A stretch of 64,000 nt of DNA from Archegozetes longisetosus (lineage: Eukaryota; Arthropoda; Arachnida; Sarcoptiformes; Trhypochthoniidae). Both the position numbers and the translations under genes were made by a program. Within the stretch, counting starts at the first letter, position 1. Each line of letters begins with the position of its first letter. Below, piece by piece: positions 23,795-35,426 of this stretch. The stretch spans positions 2,280,573-2,344,572 of the forward strand of contig JAEMBT020000004.1 in NCBI GenBank assembly GCA_018873245.2, read 5' to 3'. The notes beneath the pieces are model-generated. The model was not told the origin of the DNA. It saw only the letters and a list, made by a program, of their open reading frames with translations, and did no database searches.

Positions 23795-24618
23795 TGTAGG
23801 CAACCTCTAATCCTAACCTATACTAAACTTCTACTTAATCCTTTGTTGGTTTATTTGTTTGTTTATTTGTTGCCTTCTCTAGAAATTTCACATTTCCCCA
23901 GAGAAGTGCAACTCTTTAAAACCATAATCCGCGCTCTATATATAAGAGCGATAATTTTGTATAAAGGACAGTTCTTCGTACCTATTTAGTCGATAAAGTC
24001 ATTTTTAATAAAAAGTGTTTAAAAACATCGCTGTAGTAAGACTAAGTAGAACAGTCTACTACAGAAATGGTGCAGTCGGTAGGATCGCAACGATAGATGC
24101 TAAAGTTTATGTCCCAGAAAGAGAACAATGAAATTAAACTTGTAAGGCCTTCTCTTGCGGACTCCGGCGAATGAAAATTCATCGATACCGAGTTTCAGAC
24201 TCTTGATCACCACGGAGTACTTTGTTCAAAAATTTTGTTAAAACAGCATTGGATATCATTGAGCGACAGCAAACGGTGATTGTGAACCTGACAGAAGAAG
24301 CAGCTCCATACGTGGAAGCACGTTTCGAAGAGGGATCATTAAGCGAAGACCAAAATCACGAAGAAACTTTTGTTCCACCGACGCTTTCAGAAAGCAATCA
24401 GTCTACCATCATGACGGACGTTATAAAGGAACTCATGAAAACTCAACAAGAAATACTGCAAACTATGTTTGGATCATTCCAAGAAACTCTGGTGAACTCA
24501 GGACGTCGGAACACCACAAAATTTGATGGGAAATCTGCGTAAGCAAAAGTATGACTGAAAACCTATGAGAAAGCGTACGAAGTAAATCAATGGAGAGATG
24601 ACGCCAGTAAAATAAACG
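23795..24618 (+). mobile_element. LTR retrotransposon fossil: LTR, leader and start of gag
   Basis: A 269-bp LTR (23795-24063) opens with TGTAG and closes with CTACA, and has a TATA-type box near 23937. A primer-site-like stretch and leader follow, then a gag-like frame from 24222 of about 106 codons. The family looks Ty3/gypsy-like by layout. Only the 5' end survives: no pol and no second LTR are present. It is broken, with the downstream part lost and about one further break in gag. Divergence cannot be dated without a second LTR. A foldback repeat starts where it ends. Confidence 0.6.
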
Positions 24619-24619
24619 G

Positions 24620-25432
24620 TTAGGTTTTACTCATCGTGCTCCACCCATGTGGGGGTCTTAGGGCGGAACCACTTATATATGAGTACTCGTCTTAACAACC
24701 TAAGTTCGTCGATATCCCACTCGGGACCCTAAGACCTAGCTACGAAAAGTTGGGCCTCGGTTTCTAAAGACGGGATCTAGGCATACCATATTCGGTATGC
24801 TAACTCTACTCAACAACATGAGTCTATCAATACACCACTTGGGATCCTACGAACCCAACTACGAAAAGTTGAATCTAATTCTCTAAGGGCTGGACCTGGG
24901 TTCGCCATATTTGATACGCGAACTTTATCTAATAGCTTTAGTCTATTAGTGCTCAACTTGGGACCCTAAGGCATATCTATAAAATGTTGGACCTGGATTC
25001 ATAACTTAAAATCAGGTAAAATATGGTAAAGCATGATAAAACAAATAAAATAAATAAATAAACTTTTTATAGGTAGACCCTAGGGTCCCAAGTTGAGTAC
25101 TAATAGACTAAAGCTATTAAATGAAGTTCGCGTATCAAATATGGCGAACCAAGGTCCAGCCCTTAGAGAATTAGATTCAACTTTTCGTAGTTGGGTTCGT
25201 AGGATGCCCAAGCGGGGTATTGATAGACTCATGTTGTTGAGTAGAGTTAGCATACCGAATATGGTATGCCTAGGTCCCGTCTTTAGATACCAAGGCCCAA
25301 CTTTTCGCAGCTAGGTCCTAGGGTCCCGAGTGAGATATCGATGAACTTAGGTTGTTAAGACGAGTACTCATATATAAGTGGTTCCGCCCTAAGACCCCCA
25401 CATGGGTGGAGCACGATGAGTAAAACCTAACA
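24620..25432. repeat. Foldback element: ~360-bp arms built of ~118-bp tandem units
   Basis: The left arm 24620-24990 and right arm 25070-25432 are near-exact inverted copies around an 80-bp AT-rich centre. Each arm holds about three direct repeats of roughly 118 bp, marked by the recurrent words GGGACCCTAAG/GGGATCCTACG, CTACGAAAAGTTG and CATACCATATTCGGTATG/CGCCATATTTGATACG. The outer ends are TTAGGTTTTACTCATCGTGC and its complement. The outermost 60 bp also contain a CCACCCATGTGGG mini-palindrome. There is no coding capacity. It is noticeably richer in GC than its surroundings. The structure recalls FB-type or foldback DNA elements; I could not find a clear target duplication. Confidence 0.8.
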
Positions 25433-25570
25433 AACATTTCATAAGTGTTATTCTCAACTCTTTTTTCAAACAATGATTTTATCAATGAATTCTCGTATTT
25501 GGTCACTCACATCAAGAATGTTGTCATTACTTTGAAGGAATAAATTCAATCTTGAAATTTTTTGATATAT

Positions 25571-27782
25571 CTGACTAGGGGACCTTTAATAGTGAGGAAA
25601 TCGAATCAATATGATTTTAACGCTAATTTGAACCTTATCTCTAGTATTTTGAAATTTTCGAGTCAAATTTTGCTTATGAAAGCTTTAACCCGACGAAAAT
25701 TTGTCACAAAAATTGAGATATTACTATCAATATTAAGCATTTAAAGCTTCTTAAACTTTAAAGGCACTTCACTGTAAAGCTTGAACACTTAAAAACATAT
25801 CAATACAAAAAACATCAGTTTTGTAAATTTTTCAGTTTATTAATTACAATTTGCACTCCAACTTATATGATAGTAGATATAGAAATTATTTAAACATAAA
25901 TTTTTCCTACAGTGTGAGCATTTTATAAAAAAAAAGACCCAGTGCAAGACTGAATATCACACTCATTTTTTTCTGATTCAAAACATTTCTTTCACGTTCT
26001 TGAATTTCAAATATTCATCTGAATATCCAGATGAATACCAAGAGTACAGAATCATCTCTTTAAAGCAATCACTACTTAATTAATCCCACAATAAAGAGAA
26101 TATTCTCATTAATGTAAACCTATTACCTATGTCTATATTCAACTCATCCAATCTTATACGGTTATCAAACGTTTTAATAAAATATTTCAAATCATAATTG
26201 AAATATGTGTCCAATGGTTGTGCTATACTTGTAGTTCCGGCCGGTATTAATTCACGTCTTATGTTAATAACATTTTTATCAAATGCTTCATCAAATTTTT
26301 GATGTTTGTGAGCACTGAAGTTATCTAATAATAACAAAACTTCTGTTGGAGATTCCGGAATAATTTCACTAGAATATGAATCTTCGATACAATTTTTCAT
26401 CCAATATCTTATAGTATAGTTAGTCATTTTTCCTGACTTTGTACATATCACATGAATATTTTTGTACTCCTCAATGAATTCAAGATCTGCTGTTTTATAA
26501 GCGGACCGAATTCTCCATCTTTTCCTGTAAGCAAATCAGCAATTTTCCTATAAGTGATCCATTTAAAGAAATAGTAGGCTGTACTGTTACAGAATGTGTA
26601 CAATTATTCAGCGACTGAACAGCAACTAATGTTTGTTTTTCATTTGTATAACTTAATGTTCTAGTTGGAGGAATTTCTTTTTGAAAACCGATCTGATCAG
26701 AATTCAATACATTTTCATCGGAATAATTTTCCATTAAATTTTTAATCTTTCGTCTAAATTCTTGAGCATTTTTTTCCAAAGTTGCTCTATTCTTAATTGC
26801 TTTCATATGAATTAATTTTGCGCTCTTTCTACTAGAAATTCTCAATTTTTTCTTTAGTTTTAATATAAATGATGGACTTGCTTTAAAATTAAACTTCAAT
26901 TCTTGGGCTTTAGTCCGACACCATCGCTGCAGATCACGATCATGAACAGCAAGAAATTGGTTTCTTGCTTCTCGAAACTTTTTATCAATAAAACTTCTAA
27001 TTTCAGTAATTTTATCCTTGTTATTCCCATTGTTTTGTACACATGCAATAATTCTATCAATATTATTGTACTGAGACTTCGTCATACGGAATATTCTATT
27101 ATAGGTTTTGAATTTATGATTCGGATATTTCATTTTATGCTCGTATATCTTTTTCTTTCTCTCAAAAGGGATCTTTTTTATTATTTCATCTTTTTCTTCA
27201 TCGACTACGAAATCACTATCAGAGTCATAGTTATCATTCTCATTAGAATTTTCTTCGTTTTCCATATCAAAATCGAGGGTTTGGTCGCAATATTGATAAT
27301 TTTTAGTTAGTTCTAGCACGTGATAATATAAACTTTCTCCTAATTTCATCTCAATATCAGTTAATTCGTTTGTTTGAATCTCGTCAGGAAACGTACTTTT
27401 TAGAAGTTCTAAACTAAAATTTATCACATTAAATTTATTAATCATGTTTTGTGACATTTTTATTTGTTTATTGTTAGATGAAAACACAGATGTTAACGTT
27501 ATTAATATCATAACCGAATTTATTTCAATTATTGGAGACGTTATAGATATTAGTGTTAATAAAAAAGTTTTGGCTTTACAGTGAAGTGCTTTTAGAGTTT
27601 AAGAAGCTTTAAATGCTTAATATTGATAGTAATATCTCAATTTTTGTGACAAATTTTCGTCGGGTTAAAGCTTTCATAAGCAAAATTTGACTCGAAAATT
27701 TCAAAATACTAGAGATAAGGTTCAAATTAGCGTTAAAATCATATTGATTCGATTTCCTCACTATAAAAGTCCCTAGTGAGAG
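25571..27782 (-). mobile_element. DDE_1 (pogo/Tigger-like) transposon with ~205-bp terminal repeats
   Basis: Bases 25571-25780 are repeated inverted at 27573-27782 with few differences, and AT-rich TATAT flanks both ends. The interior carries one minus-strand transposase gene (separate entry). Terminal repeats of this length are unusual for pogo-type elements, which generally have 20-30 bp. Confidence 0.8.
25890..27457 (-). pseudogene. DDE_1-family transposase, frameshifted
   Basis: The frame opens at MSQNM (27457) or 18 codons earlier. An acidic stretch is followed by a helix-rich DNA-binding region with RKSAKLI and RRKIKNLM. The catalytic core follows: NSDQIGF (first Asp), RTLSYTNEKQT, THSVTVQPTISLNG, then LLLLDNFSAH (second Asp) and GTTSIAQPLDTYFN (third Asp), the DDD arrangement of the pogo/Tigger/jerky group. 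The C terminus ends in a cysteine-rich tail (FIKCSHCRK). Two frameshifts lie near 26451-26505. There is an in-frame stop after FSLLWD at 26080-26082, and the tail is again off frame. The element is recently dead: most motifs survive. Confidence 0.8.
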
Positions 27783-29386
27783 ATATACACTGTTTCGTAT
27801 CCAATATTTTCAGTGATTCATTACTTTTTAAGTTTTTATTTGTTGTGTTTTCCTCTAGCATTAAAATCATAACATTGCTTAATCTAATTTATATGTTGAG
27901 AACGAATCTAATGATTCAGTACTGAGTAATTCATAATTCTCTACATAAAGTTATTTGAAATTATCTTTTATGTATCATTATGTATTTAGTTTACAGTTCG
28001 CTGGATTAGTATTTACAATATCCTAAACACTTTTCTATAACTCGTATGTCTTATAAAGTTTAAAATGTACTCATTAAGAAATCTGACTCCGCGACTCACT
28101 TCCAATAGTTTTTCAAAATAATTGTGCGGCCCATAAGAAAAATTTCGCAACCCACCATTTGGGAACCCCCGCTATATATTATTGCGTAATAATTAACTGT
28201 TGAGTATAATGACTTTCAAAATTTCAATTATATATGTTTTCAGTCTGAAACTGCATTGAGAGTTGATTTAACCAAAATTAAATTTTTTTTATAATCCATG
28301 ATTAAATTTGAGTTATTTTTGAGTAAAGTATTGAATAAGCGCTTTTCCAATAATTCACAGCTCATATGCTATACTGATAATATACTTAGGATATTGTAGG
28401 CGTGAGCAATAAACAATGCTATTGTGAAAGGATTTTGACTACATTGAAAATAGGTAAATAATATTAAAACATAACTCAATCATGAATTATGAAAGAAGTC
28501 TAGTATATCTCTATATCTTACAACACGAGTAAGCAACGTGTCAAACTTGTTAATATACGTGTTCATGGAATTAATAAACATCAAGTTTATTCTGTAAAAA
28601 ATTGTACTTTTACTTTGAGTTAATTTAAATTTCAGTTGAAAAATTGTTCAGAACAAATAAGAATCAAATCACTTTTAGCATGAACAAAACTCGTTTTCTA
28701 ATCATACTGTGAAGTTATCAGCAACTACCTATGATTAAAAAATCCAAATTTAATTTATTTGGGCTCATACCCAAAAATTATTTTCAATGAATAATAAAAG
28801 TTCATATAATGAGTCCAGAATATTGGGATAAGTATATTTTTGTACTCAAATTAAATTTTGAATATATGGAAATCAATATTGAAATGCTATCGATTTATGA
28901 TAATATTAGTGAGATATTCCTGCACATGGTTTGAGCGATAAGGGTAGTTGTCATAAAACTATACGCCATAGCGGCTCCCTCGTTTTCAACTAGCAGCCAG
29001 TTTTTAGGTGGCTTACAGTTAGCAGACAGAAGTTAACATGCTAAATCTATCTGTGCCTATAGTTGTAACTTTGATAGAAAATAACTATGAAAGTACCGAA
29101 TGAGTTTTCAAACTCATTATTTTAAAATGATAGTCAGCTTTGATCTAAAAAAGCAGTATTATCGTTATCTAGTCGAATCCTGTGGTCCGTAATGTGAGCA
29201 CATGTCTTAAGGCATAATCAAATTTTGAAAGCTATTCGTACCCAGCAGGCGAACTGTTGAAATTAAACTAACTGATTATCAACATAATCTTTGGGAACTT
29301 TAGCAGATGTTATGACTTATTAAATAAAATAACTCAATAAAGAAGTCAACTGTAAGTTCATTTAAAATTTCATTTAGAGATCAAGC
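27783..29386. other. Upstream of second aldo-keto reductase, no gene seen
   Basis: AT-rich. Near 28085-28185 a short GC-richer block (CGACTCAC...GCGGCCCATAAG...GGGAACCCCCGC) resembles ends of degraded hAT elements but has no partner. I see no similarity to the upstream region of the first reductase beyond the coding start. Confidence 0.35.
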
Positions 29387-30335
29387 ATGAGATCATTAGT
29401 ATTTTTTACAGCTTTGTTAAGCTATACGTTGGCTGCAAATGGTATGAGAAAGTTTACTATATTTTTCAACAAAAGCTAATAAAACTTTTGATTCATCTCT
29501 AATAGTGACCACAAAAATACGTCTAAACAATGGAAAAGACTGTCCACTCGTAGGATTAGGAACTGGAGGTCATCGAACAGGAGGTCCCCCACAAGATCAA
29601 TTGGTAAAACAAATGGTACACGACGCAATTGATGTCGGATATAGACATTTCGATACTGCCAGTTCTTATATGAATGAAAGAGCTATCGGACAAGCGATCG
29701 ATGAAGTTATAAAGCAAGGAAAAGTCAAAAGAGAAGATTTATTCATAACTACAAAAATTTTCGGGGGACACATAACAGAAATAGGGCTTAAGAGAGGTAG
29801 AAAAGAGGCATTAGATTACGTTCACTCATCTCTAGAAAAACTGAATATGAGTTATGTTGACCTAATGCTAATTCACAAACCATCTAATGACACACAAGCG
29901 GATAATGAGGTTTATAAAGGACTTGAAGATGCTTTCCATCAAGGATTAGCTAAATCCATAGGTGTCTCCAACTTCGATATCGAACAGTTAACTAATCTTA
30001 TGAAAACTGCTAAAGTTATTCCTGCTATGAATCAAGTGGAAAGTCATCCACAAATGAATCAAAAAGAATTAATTACTTTTTGTGATAAATATGGTATTCG
30101 TTTGACGGCTTATTCTCCATTAGGTGCCGGAACTCTTTTAAATGACACAACTATTGTTGAAATTGGCAAAAAGCATAATAAGAGTGCAGCTCAGGTTATG
30201 ATTCGTTGGCAAATACAGAGGGGAGTCGTTGCTATTCCTAAAAGTACTAACAAAGAACGAATTAAAGAAAATATTAATGTTTTTGACTTTAATCTAACTG
30301 AAGAGGAAATGAAAACTTTAGAAAATATGAAATGA
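29387..30335 (+). CDS. Secreted aldo-keto reductase, copy 2
   Basis: Exons 29387-29441 and 29506-30335 join across a 64-bp GT-AG intron at exactly the same position and phase as in copy 1, giving 294 codons. The signal peptide MRSLVFFTALLSYTLAAN heads a full reductase barrel with Asp in HFDTASSY, Tyr in SYMNE, Lys in TTKIFG, His in LIHKPS and the IPKST cofactor motif. The family reduces carbonyls with NADPH. The region after TTKIFG (GHITEIGLKRGRKEAL) is three residues longer than in copy 1 and is the most variable part. That is a substrate-loop position, so specificity may differ. From about 29927 to the stop the DNA is about 97-98% identical to copy 1; before that, only about 81% by a hand count. 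No similarity continues past the stop codon. Confidence 0.88.
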
Positions 30336-31634
30336 AATCGAAGCAAAATTTTTCTAATTTAGAAACCTTATATGATTAAGACTAACTCTTCTTGTGTTTT
30401 GTTAATGTTGTAATCAAAAACCTGTCTTATTTAATAAATTATTTGACGTAATTTCAGCTTTTTAAAATCTTTCAGCTACATGTATATATTTGATAACAGC
30501 TGTTAATTGATGTTAAAGAAATGACTCTCATTTCGTTGTCTTGTTTATTCATGCTGTATTTAATGATATTTTCTTTATTTATTATAGTCATTAATATCAT
30601 AGGGTCTGCATTATATTGTTGCTGATTTTAGTCAATTAGTTATTTTGATGTCAATATTGTCAATATAGAAGAGCTGCTGAGCATAAATGAACCTCAAAAC
30701 TTCTCGAGTCCGAACCCGAACCTGGGGTTCAGGTTTAAGGTTCACGGTTTCAGAATCTGAGGTTTGAGGTTCAGGTTCGAGGCTCTGGTTTCGAACTAGT
30801 CTTTTAAAATGAAAGAATTAGAATTATAATTATTATTTTGTTGCCTAACATGTTATTAAGCGTTGAATATTTTAAAAATCTACTAATAAGCATTTTTGCT
30901 CATAACTTTGATCAGCGTAATTGCAATATAGGGTCTCTCTTTTGATGATATCCATAAATAAGTAGAGACATTTTTAAAATAATTTCTGTGCTCAATATTA
31001 CACAATTAAATTTTGAAAACACTTTTAGTTTAGCAATGTTCAGTACAATTAGTGAAATACTTAGGTTGTATGTAATAACTAAATGATTCTCTGTTAATGT
31101 ATTATTTATTACAATTATGCAATACTGTAATTTGAGGATATTGCTTACGATATTTAAAATATACGGAATGCACTGTGTTTATCCTCAACTTTACTAGTTT
31201 ATTGTTTGAATATTTTCTTACTAATTATTTATGAAATAATGTCTATTTACATAAAATGTAAAGAATCTGCTCGAGCTTTGTTGCCCATTATATGAGCATT
31301 TTTGAGCACATTAATGATAGTATAATAATGTGAACTTTTGTAAGTATAATAGTGTAATAGTTTCTTACAGTTAGTTTCTATTAATTATTCTCACGTATAA
31401 AAGAATATACAAGTTCTTTTCTGGCACTAATATTTTAGTTTCATCTCGAGATATCTCGTCTTGTGAGATGAGACAGCATCAGTCTAACGTAAAATTAATA
31501 AGAGAAGAGGTGAGTTCGCAAAATTTACCAAACGAAAATTTTTACACTACTAATAATAAACTGATTTTATTTCAAAATTGCAGTTCAAATGACATAAAAA
31601 TCAGAATTAATGAGTAAAAATGGAATGAAGCACA
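30336..31634. other. Intergenic with short GGTTC-type repeat, no gene seen
   Basis: AT-rich apart from the low-complexity block at 30695-30800 (separate entry). No open frame of note. Confidence 0.4.
30695..30800. repeat. Degenerate GGTTC/GAGGTT low-complexity repeat
   Basis: A run of imperfect 6-7-bp units (GGTTCAG, GTTTAAG, GGTTCAC, GGTTTCAG, GAGGTTTGAGGTTCAGG) preceded by complementary CCGAACCCGAACCTG. It is a simple degenerate tandem repeat with no coding sense. Confidence 0.6.
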
Positions 31635-31999
31635 CACTTTCTAGGAGTGCGGCTTGAACGCCGAATTCTGTTACACATAATGAGTTTTTACATAGGCAGG
31701 AACGCCGAACGTAGAGAAAAACCTGTTTTCACCTGATTTTCTTGACACTGAATTCCTATCTAAGAAATCCCTAAAATCATTGATTACTATATCCCTTTGG
31801 GATATCAATAATTTTACAATCAAATGAATTGAAAGATAAGCTTAAATACACGTGGTGGTCGTGTGAATTAAGCTCATTTGTACAAAGTTTTGACTCAAAC
31901 GTGTCTTAATTGTTTCTTGACAAAATATTCAATTCACATTACATTTTACAATAAAATTTTACACAACAAGTGTTATAAGTTTATTTAAATCTTCAAAAA

Positions 32000-34187
32000 A
32001 TGGAAACAAATATCATTTTTACCAGAAATAGGTTATGGAATGAAATTCCCATATTTAATGATTTTATATACAGGATAAACAAATCTGATGGTCAAACTAT
32101 TTATTATAAGTGTAGTGATAGTAAATGTAAGGCAAGATTAATATTAAGAAACAAAGCTTATTCGCATCATTCTGGAGTTCACAATCATGGTTCTCATCTG
32201 ATAGAAATTATGAAATTAAAGGCAGTTACTGAAATGAGACAGATGGTAAGCTATAAGTTGAAAAACTCTATAAGTACTATTGGTGAAAAAAATTAAACTT
32301 AATATCAATTTTAATCTATGTTAATACTTAGTTCTATTATAAAGTTTAAATAGAGTTGTAATGCATTTAATTCATAAGTATCCAGGACATTTACTTAAAT
32401 TTTAAAAATACCCAAGTAATTGAATTTCGATTTATCGAATAATTTTCGGCCTTTGGCTATCTTTAAAAATCCAAATGAAAATGATTTTAAATAAATTTCG
32501 ATTTTTTTCTTACTATTCAAATAAGGTTATTGACAATCCATTGAGATCTCTTAATGAAATTTTTAAACAAGTTAATAACGAGCACTATGAAAAAAATAAG
32601 AGTAATCTGGGAGAAGATTTAGCAAATAATATCTTAATGAACTATAACGATATCAGAAAACAATTGTATTCAATGAGAAATAAACTCATTCCTCGTCAGC
32701 CTGACTTTAGACAAGATATTGTTATACCTCCAGAATTGACCAAATCACTAAGGGGTGAACAATTTCTTTTAATCAATGATGGAAATGAAGATAAAATCAT
32801 CATTTATGCAACTATAGAAAATCTAAAAAAAGTCTGTGATGGTAGAAAAATTTTCAGTGATGGAACTTTCAAATCTTGCTCAAAATTATTTGAACAAATT
32901 TACACTATTCATGTGTTCGAAGATTATGGAGGATCTGCGAAGAAAATGGTACCTATGATTTACGCGCTATTACCTGATAAAAGTCAACAAACATATGAAA
33001 GATTTTTCATATTACTTAAGAATAGTGGTAAGTTTTTAAATAATATCCTTTACTCATTAGGCTAATGTATTTGAAAATGTATCTACGTTAAATTCAAAAT
33101 GTCCAAACTTAAAATTCCTAAATTCAAGATGTCTAAACTCAAAATGCCTAAATTCAAAATATCTAAATTCAAGATGTTGAAATACAAAATGTCGAAATTC
33201 AAACTGTCGAAATTCAAACTGTCGAAATTCAACGAGTCAAAATTTGAGACTAAAAAGGTCAAAGTATAAAAGATCGAAATTCATAATGTCGAATGTTCGA
33301 GTTTTAAAAGTTCCTATTTCATCATTTTGAGTTCTGACAATTTGAATTTATACATTCTGTTTTATGATATTTTGCATTTTGACGTTTATAAGTTTCAATT
33401 TTTGACACTTCGAATTTTGACATTTTAAAGAGCATCCACATATATCTAGATAAGCAAAACATTTCAAAAATGCATATTCATCTTACTTTTTCATTTTTAA
33501 ATACATTTAGCTGAAAATAATGGCCTGAGCTTCGAGCCCAATAAAATTCAAGTAGATTTTGAAAATGCAACAATTAAAGCGATTGAAAAGTTGTTTCCAA
33601 ATTGTACTGTGAAGGGTTGTCTATTTCACTTTACACAAGCAATTTGGCGCAAAGTTCAGAGTCTGGGATTAGCAAGATTTTATAATACTGATATCCGAGT
33701 CCGAAAACTCATTCATCGTATTATGGGATTATCTTTACTGCCAATTGAAAAGTTTCAAGAAGTTTGGGATTTCATTTTTGAAGATTGTCCTGAAAATTGT
33801 AAAGATCTCCTAGATTATTTTGTCACTACATGGTTTGATGAACTAAATGCATTATTTCATCGTGATATTTGGAATCAATTCGGAAATTGGGAAGCTAGGA
33901 CAAATAATCATGTTGAGGGCTGGCACAACTCTTTTAATCAAAAAGTAAATGAGTCTCATCCTTCTGTTTATCGATTGATAAATTTTATAAGAGATGATCA
34001 AGAAGATAATACCAAAAATATTATACAGCTCTCACAAGGAATTAGCCTTTCGAGAAAAAGGACATCTTATGCTACGATTAATCAACAGATAATAAATCTA
34101 TGGATGAGATTTCAGCCTGATTCACAAAGTCCTATACTACCAATTAAATTTTTGGATCAAGTAGACTTTTTATTGCATAAAAATTGA
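32000..34187 (+). CDS. MULE transposase with N-terminal FLYWCH finger, three exons
   Basis: Exons 32000-32245, 32526-33027 and 33511-34187 join in phase with GT-AG introns of 280 and 483 bp and encode 474 residues. Exon 1 carries a FLYWCH-type zinc finger: FIYRINKSDG, YYKCSDSKCKARL, then HHSGVHNHG. Exon 2 has the first catalytic Asp in FSDGTFKS, with the family's MIYALLPDKS.QTYERF following. Exon 3 opens with IQVDFENA (second acidic residue), then the CLFHFTQAIWRK block and finally NNHVEGWHNSF with the catalytic Glu. No frameshift or stop is seen. The exon-exon junctions read TEMRQMVIDNPL and LKNSAENNGLSF. The protein cuts and rejoins the element's ends in the nucleus. The last intron is full of a minisatellite. 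Confidence 0.85.
33080..33440. repeat. Minisatellite (~16-bp AAATTCAAAATGTC units) inside MULE intron
   Basis: From about 33090 to 33300 there are more than ten imperfect units of AAATTCAAAATGTCTA/G. From about 33305 to 33430 the complementary words (GAATTTTGACATTTT, GCATTTTGACG) appear on the same strand, so the block can fold back on itself. It lies wholly within the second intron of the MULE transposase gene and probably is a nested foldback insertion. Confidence 0.7.
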
Positions 34188-34526
34188 TTATAAATAACAA
34201 ACTTTTAAACCTGTTTAAAAATTTTGTTTCATTGAGCAAAACAATTGTTTAAAGTGAGCATTTTTAATTAGTTATAGTGTATTAAATTAAATAGTTAAAA
34301 TAAATGCATCACTTTCTCGTATAATAATGAGAAAAGCTCGAGTTACTCACAGCTACAGCTTTTCTAATCAATGATAATCTTTTGAATCAGAGTCAGGTTA
34401 TTTCTAAAGGATTGCAGAAAAATGGGATCTGAAAACAGGTTTTACTCTATTTTCGGCTTTCCTGCCTACGTAAAAACTCATTATGCGTATCAGACTTCGG
34501 CGTTCAAGCCGGCAATCCACTTTCTA

Positions 34527-35426
34527 ACTGAAATACTTTAACGCAAATCATATGCCCTAATCTCAGGATGAGGGGGTCAGCAGTTATGAGATTAAGATAA
34601 GTGTTCCCACGAGACGAGATGGTATGAAATACAAAATTTGAACAAATATGAGACTGAACGAAATTGTAATGGATCATACGAAATCAAGGTTCATAAAACA
34701 ATAATTTTAATGATTATTAGAATGTAATCAAATCTAGAAAAAAGCGAGAACTCTTGCAATTTTTAAAGTTGGTTTTTTTGGTGGCTTGGTGATAACACTG
34801 TTGATGTAATCAGGAATTGTTATTCTCTTAATAAATACACGATAGGCAGTTTTCTTACTAATAATGTTTATGATGTTATTGTTTAATGGTCAAAGATAAC
34901 AGAAATATCATTTCACTTCATATGATGCCCATTGGTATCATTTTTCAGATTTTTGAGATTATAGAGGACTTCCAAGCCCTCACATTTAATTAACTTTTGA
35001 ATAATGATCTAGAAATAAAATTTTTTAAAAATTAAAACAACTTATTTCGATTCGAAAGTATTTAAGTCTTATCAATTTAAAACAAAACATTTACTCGAAA
35101 TATATAATACTGAAAAACCCTGGTAGGTCCGAATCTCCCCGCCTTACGCTAGAAAAAGCATTACTGTTTGCTTTTTGTGAAAATTCAATTCATTTTATTT
35201 CAAATTTGATAATAATTTTCTCATTCATTCTCATATTAGCCTAAGAAACAAAATAAAATTAGATTTTCAAATTACTAATGGCGTACAAAAGCTCAAGCTT
35301 GAGTTGGAATCAAGCTCTCCAGTCTTTCGAGCTTGTGGAACTTAGCTGTTAGTGTACTAGTTAAAGACCCATCTCAAGTCCGTAACTGTGAGCTTCTGAG
35401 TTTGCGTTAAAGTTTATGCTGAATTC
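34527..35426. other. Intergenic, no gene seen
   Basis: AT-rich. Nothing recognised beyond weak words shared with common transposon ends (AGGTCCGAATCTCCC near 35126). Confidence 0.35.

Larger units (their letters stand above)
31644..34517 (+). mobile_element. Apparently intact Mutator-like (MULE) transposon, 2.87 kb
   Basis: Terminal inverted repeats of about 95 bp share GGCTTGAACGCCGAA.TCTG and CATAATGAGTTTTTAC. The 9-bp sequence CACTTTCTA lies directly outside both ends (31635-31643 and 34518-34526), the target duplication expected for Mutator-like elements. The interior holds one spliced FLYWCH-MULE transposase gene without breaks, so the element may be autonomous or only recently silenced. 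Confidence 0.88.

Noticed and set aside
25093-25506. Open frames within the foldback arms (25093-25314, 25318-25506)
   Set aside because: They follow the tandem sub-repeat structure and have no independent coding signal.
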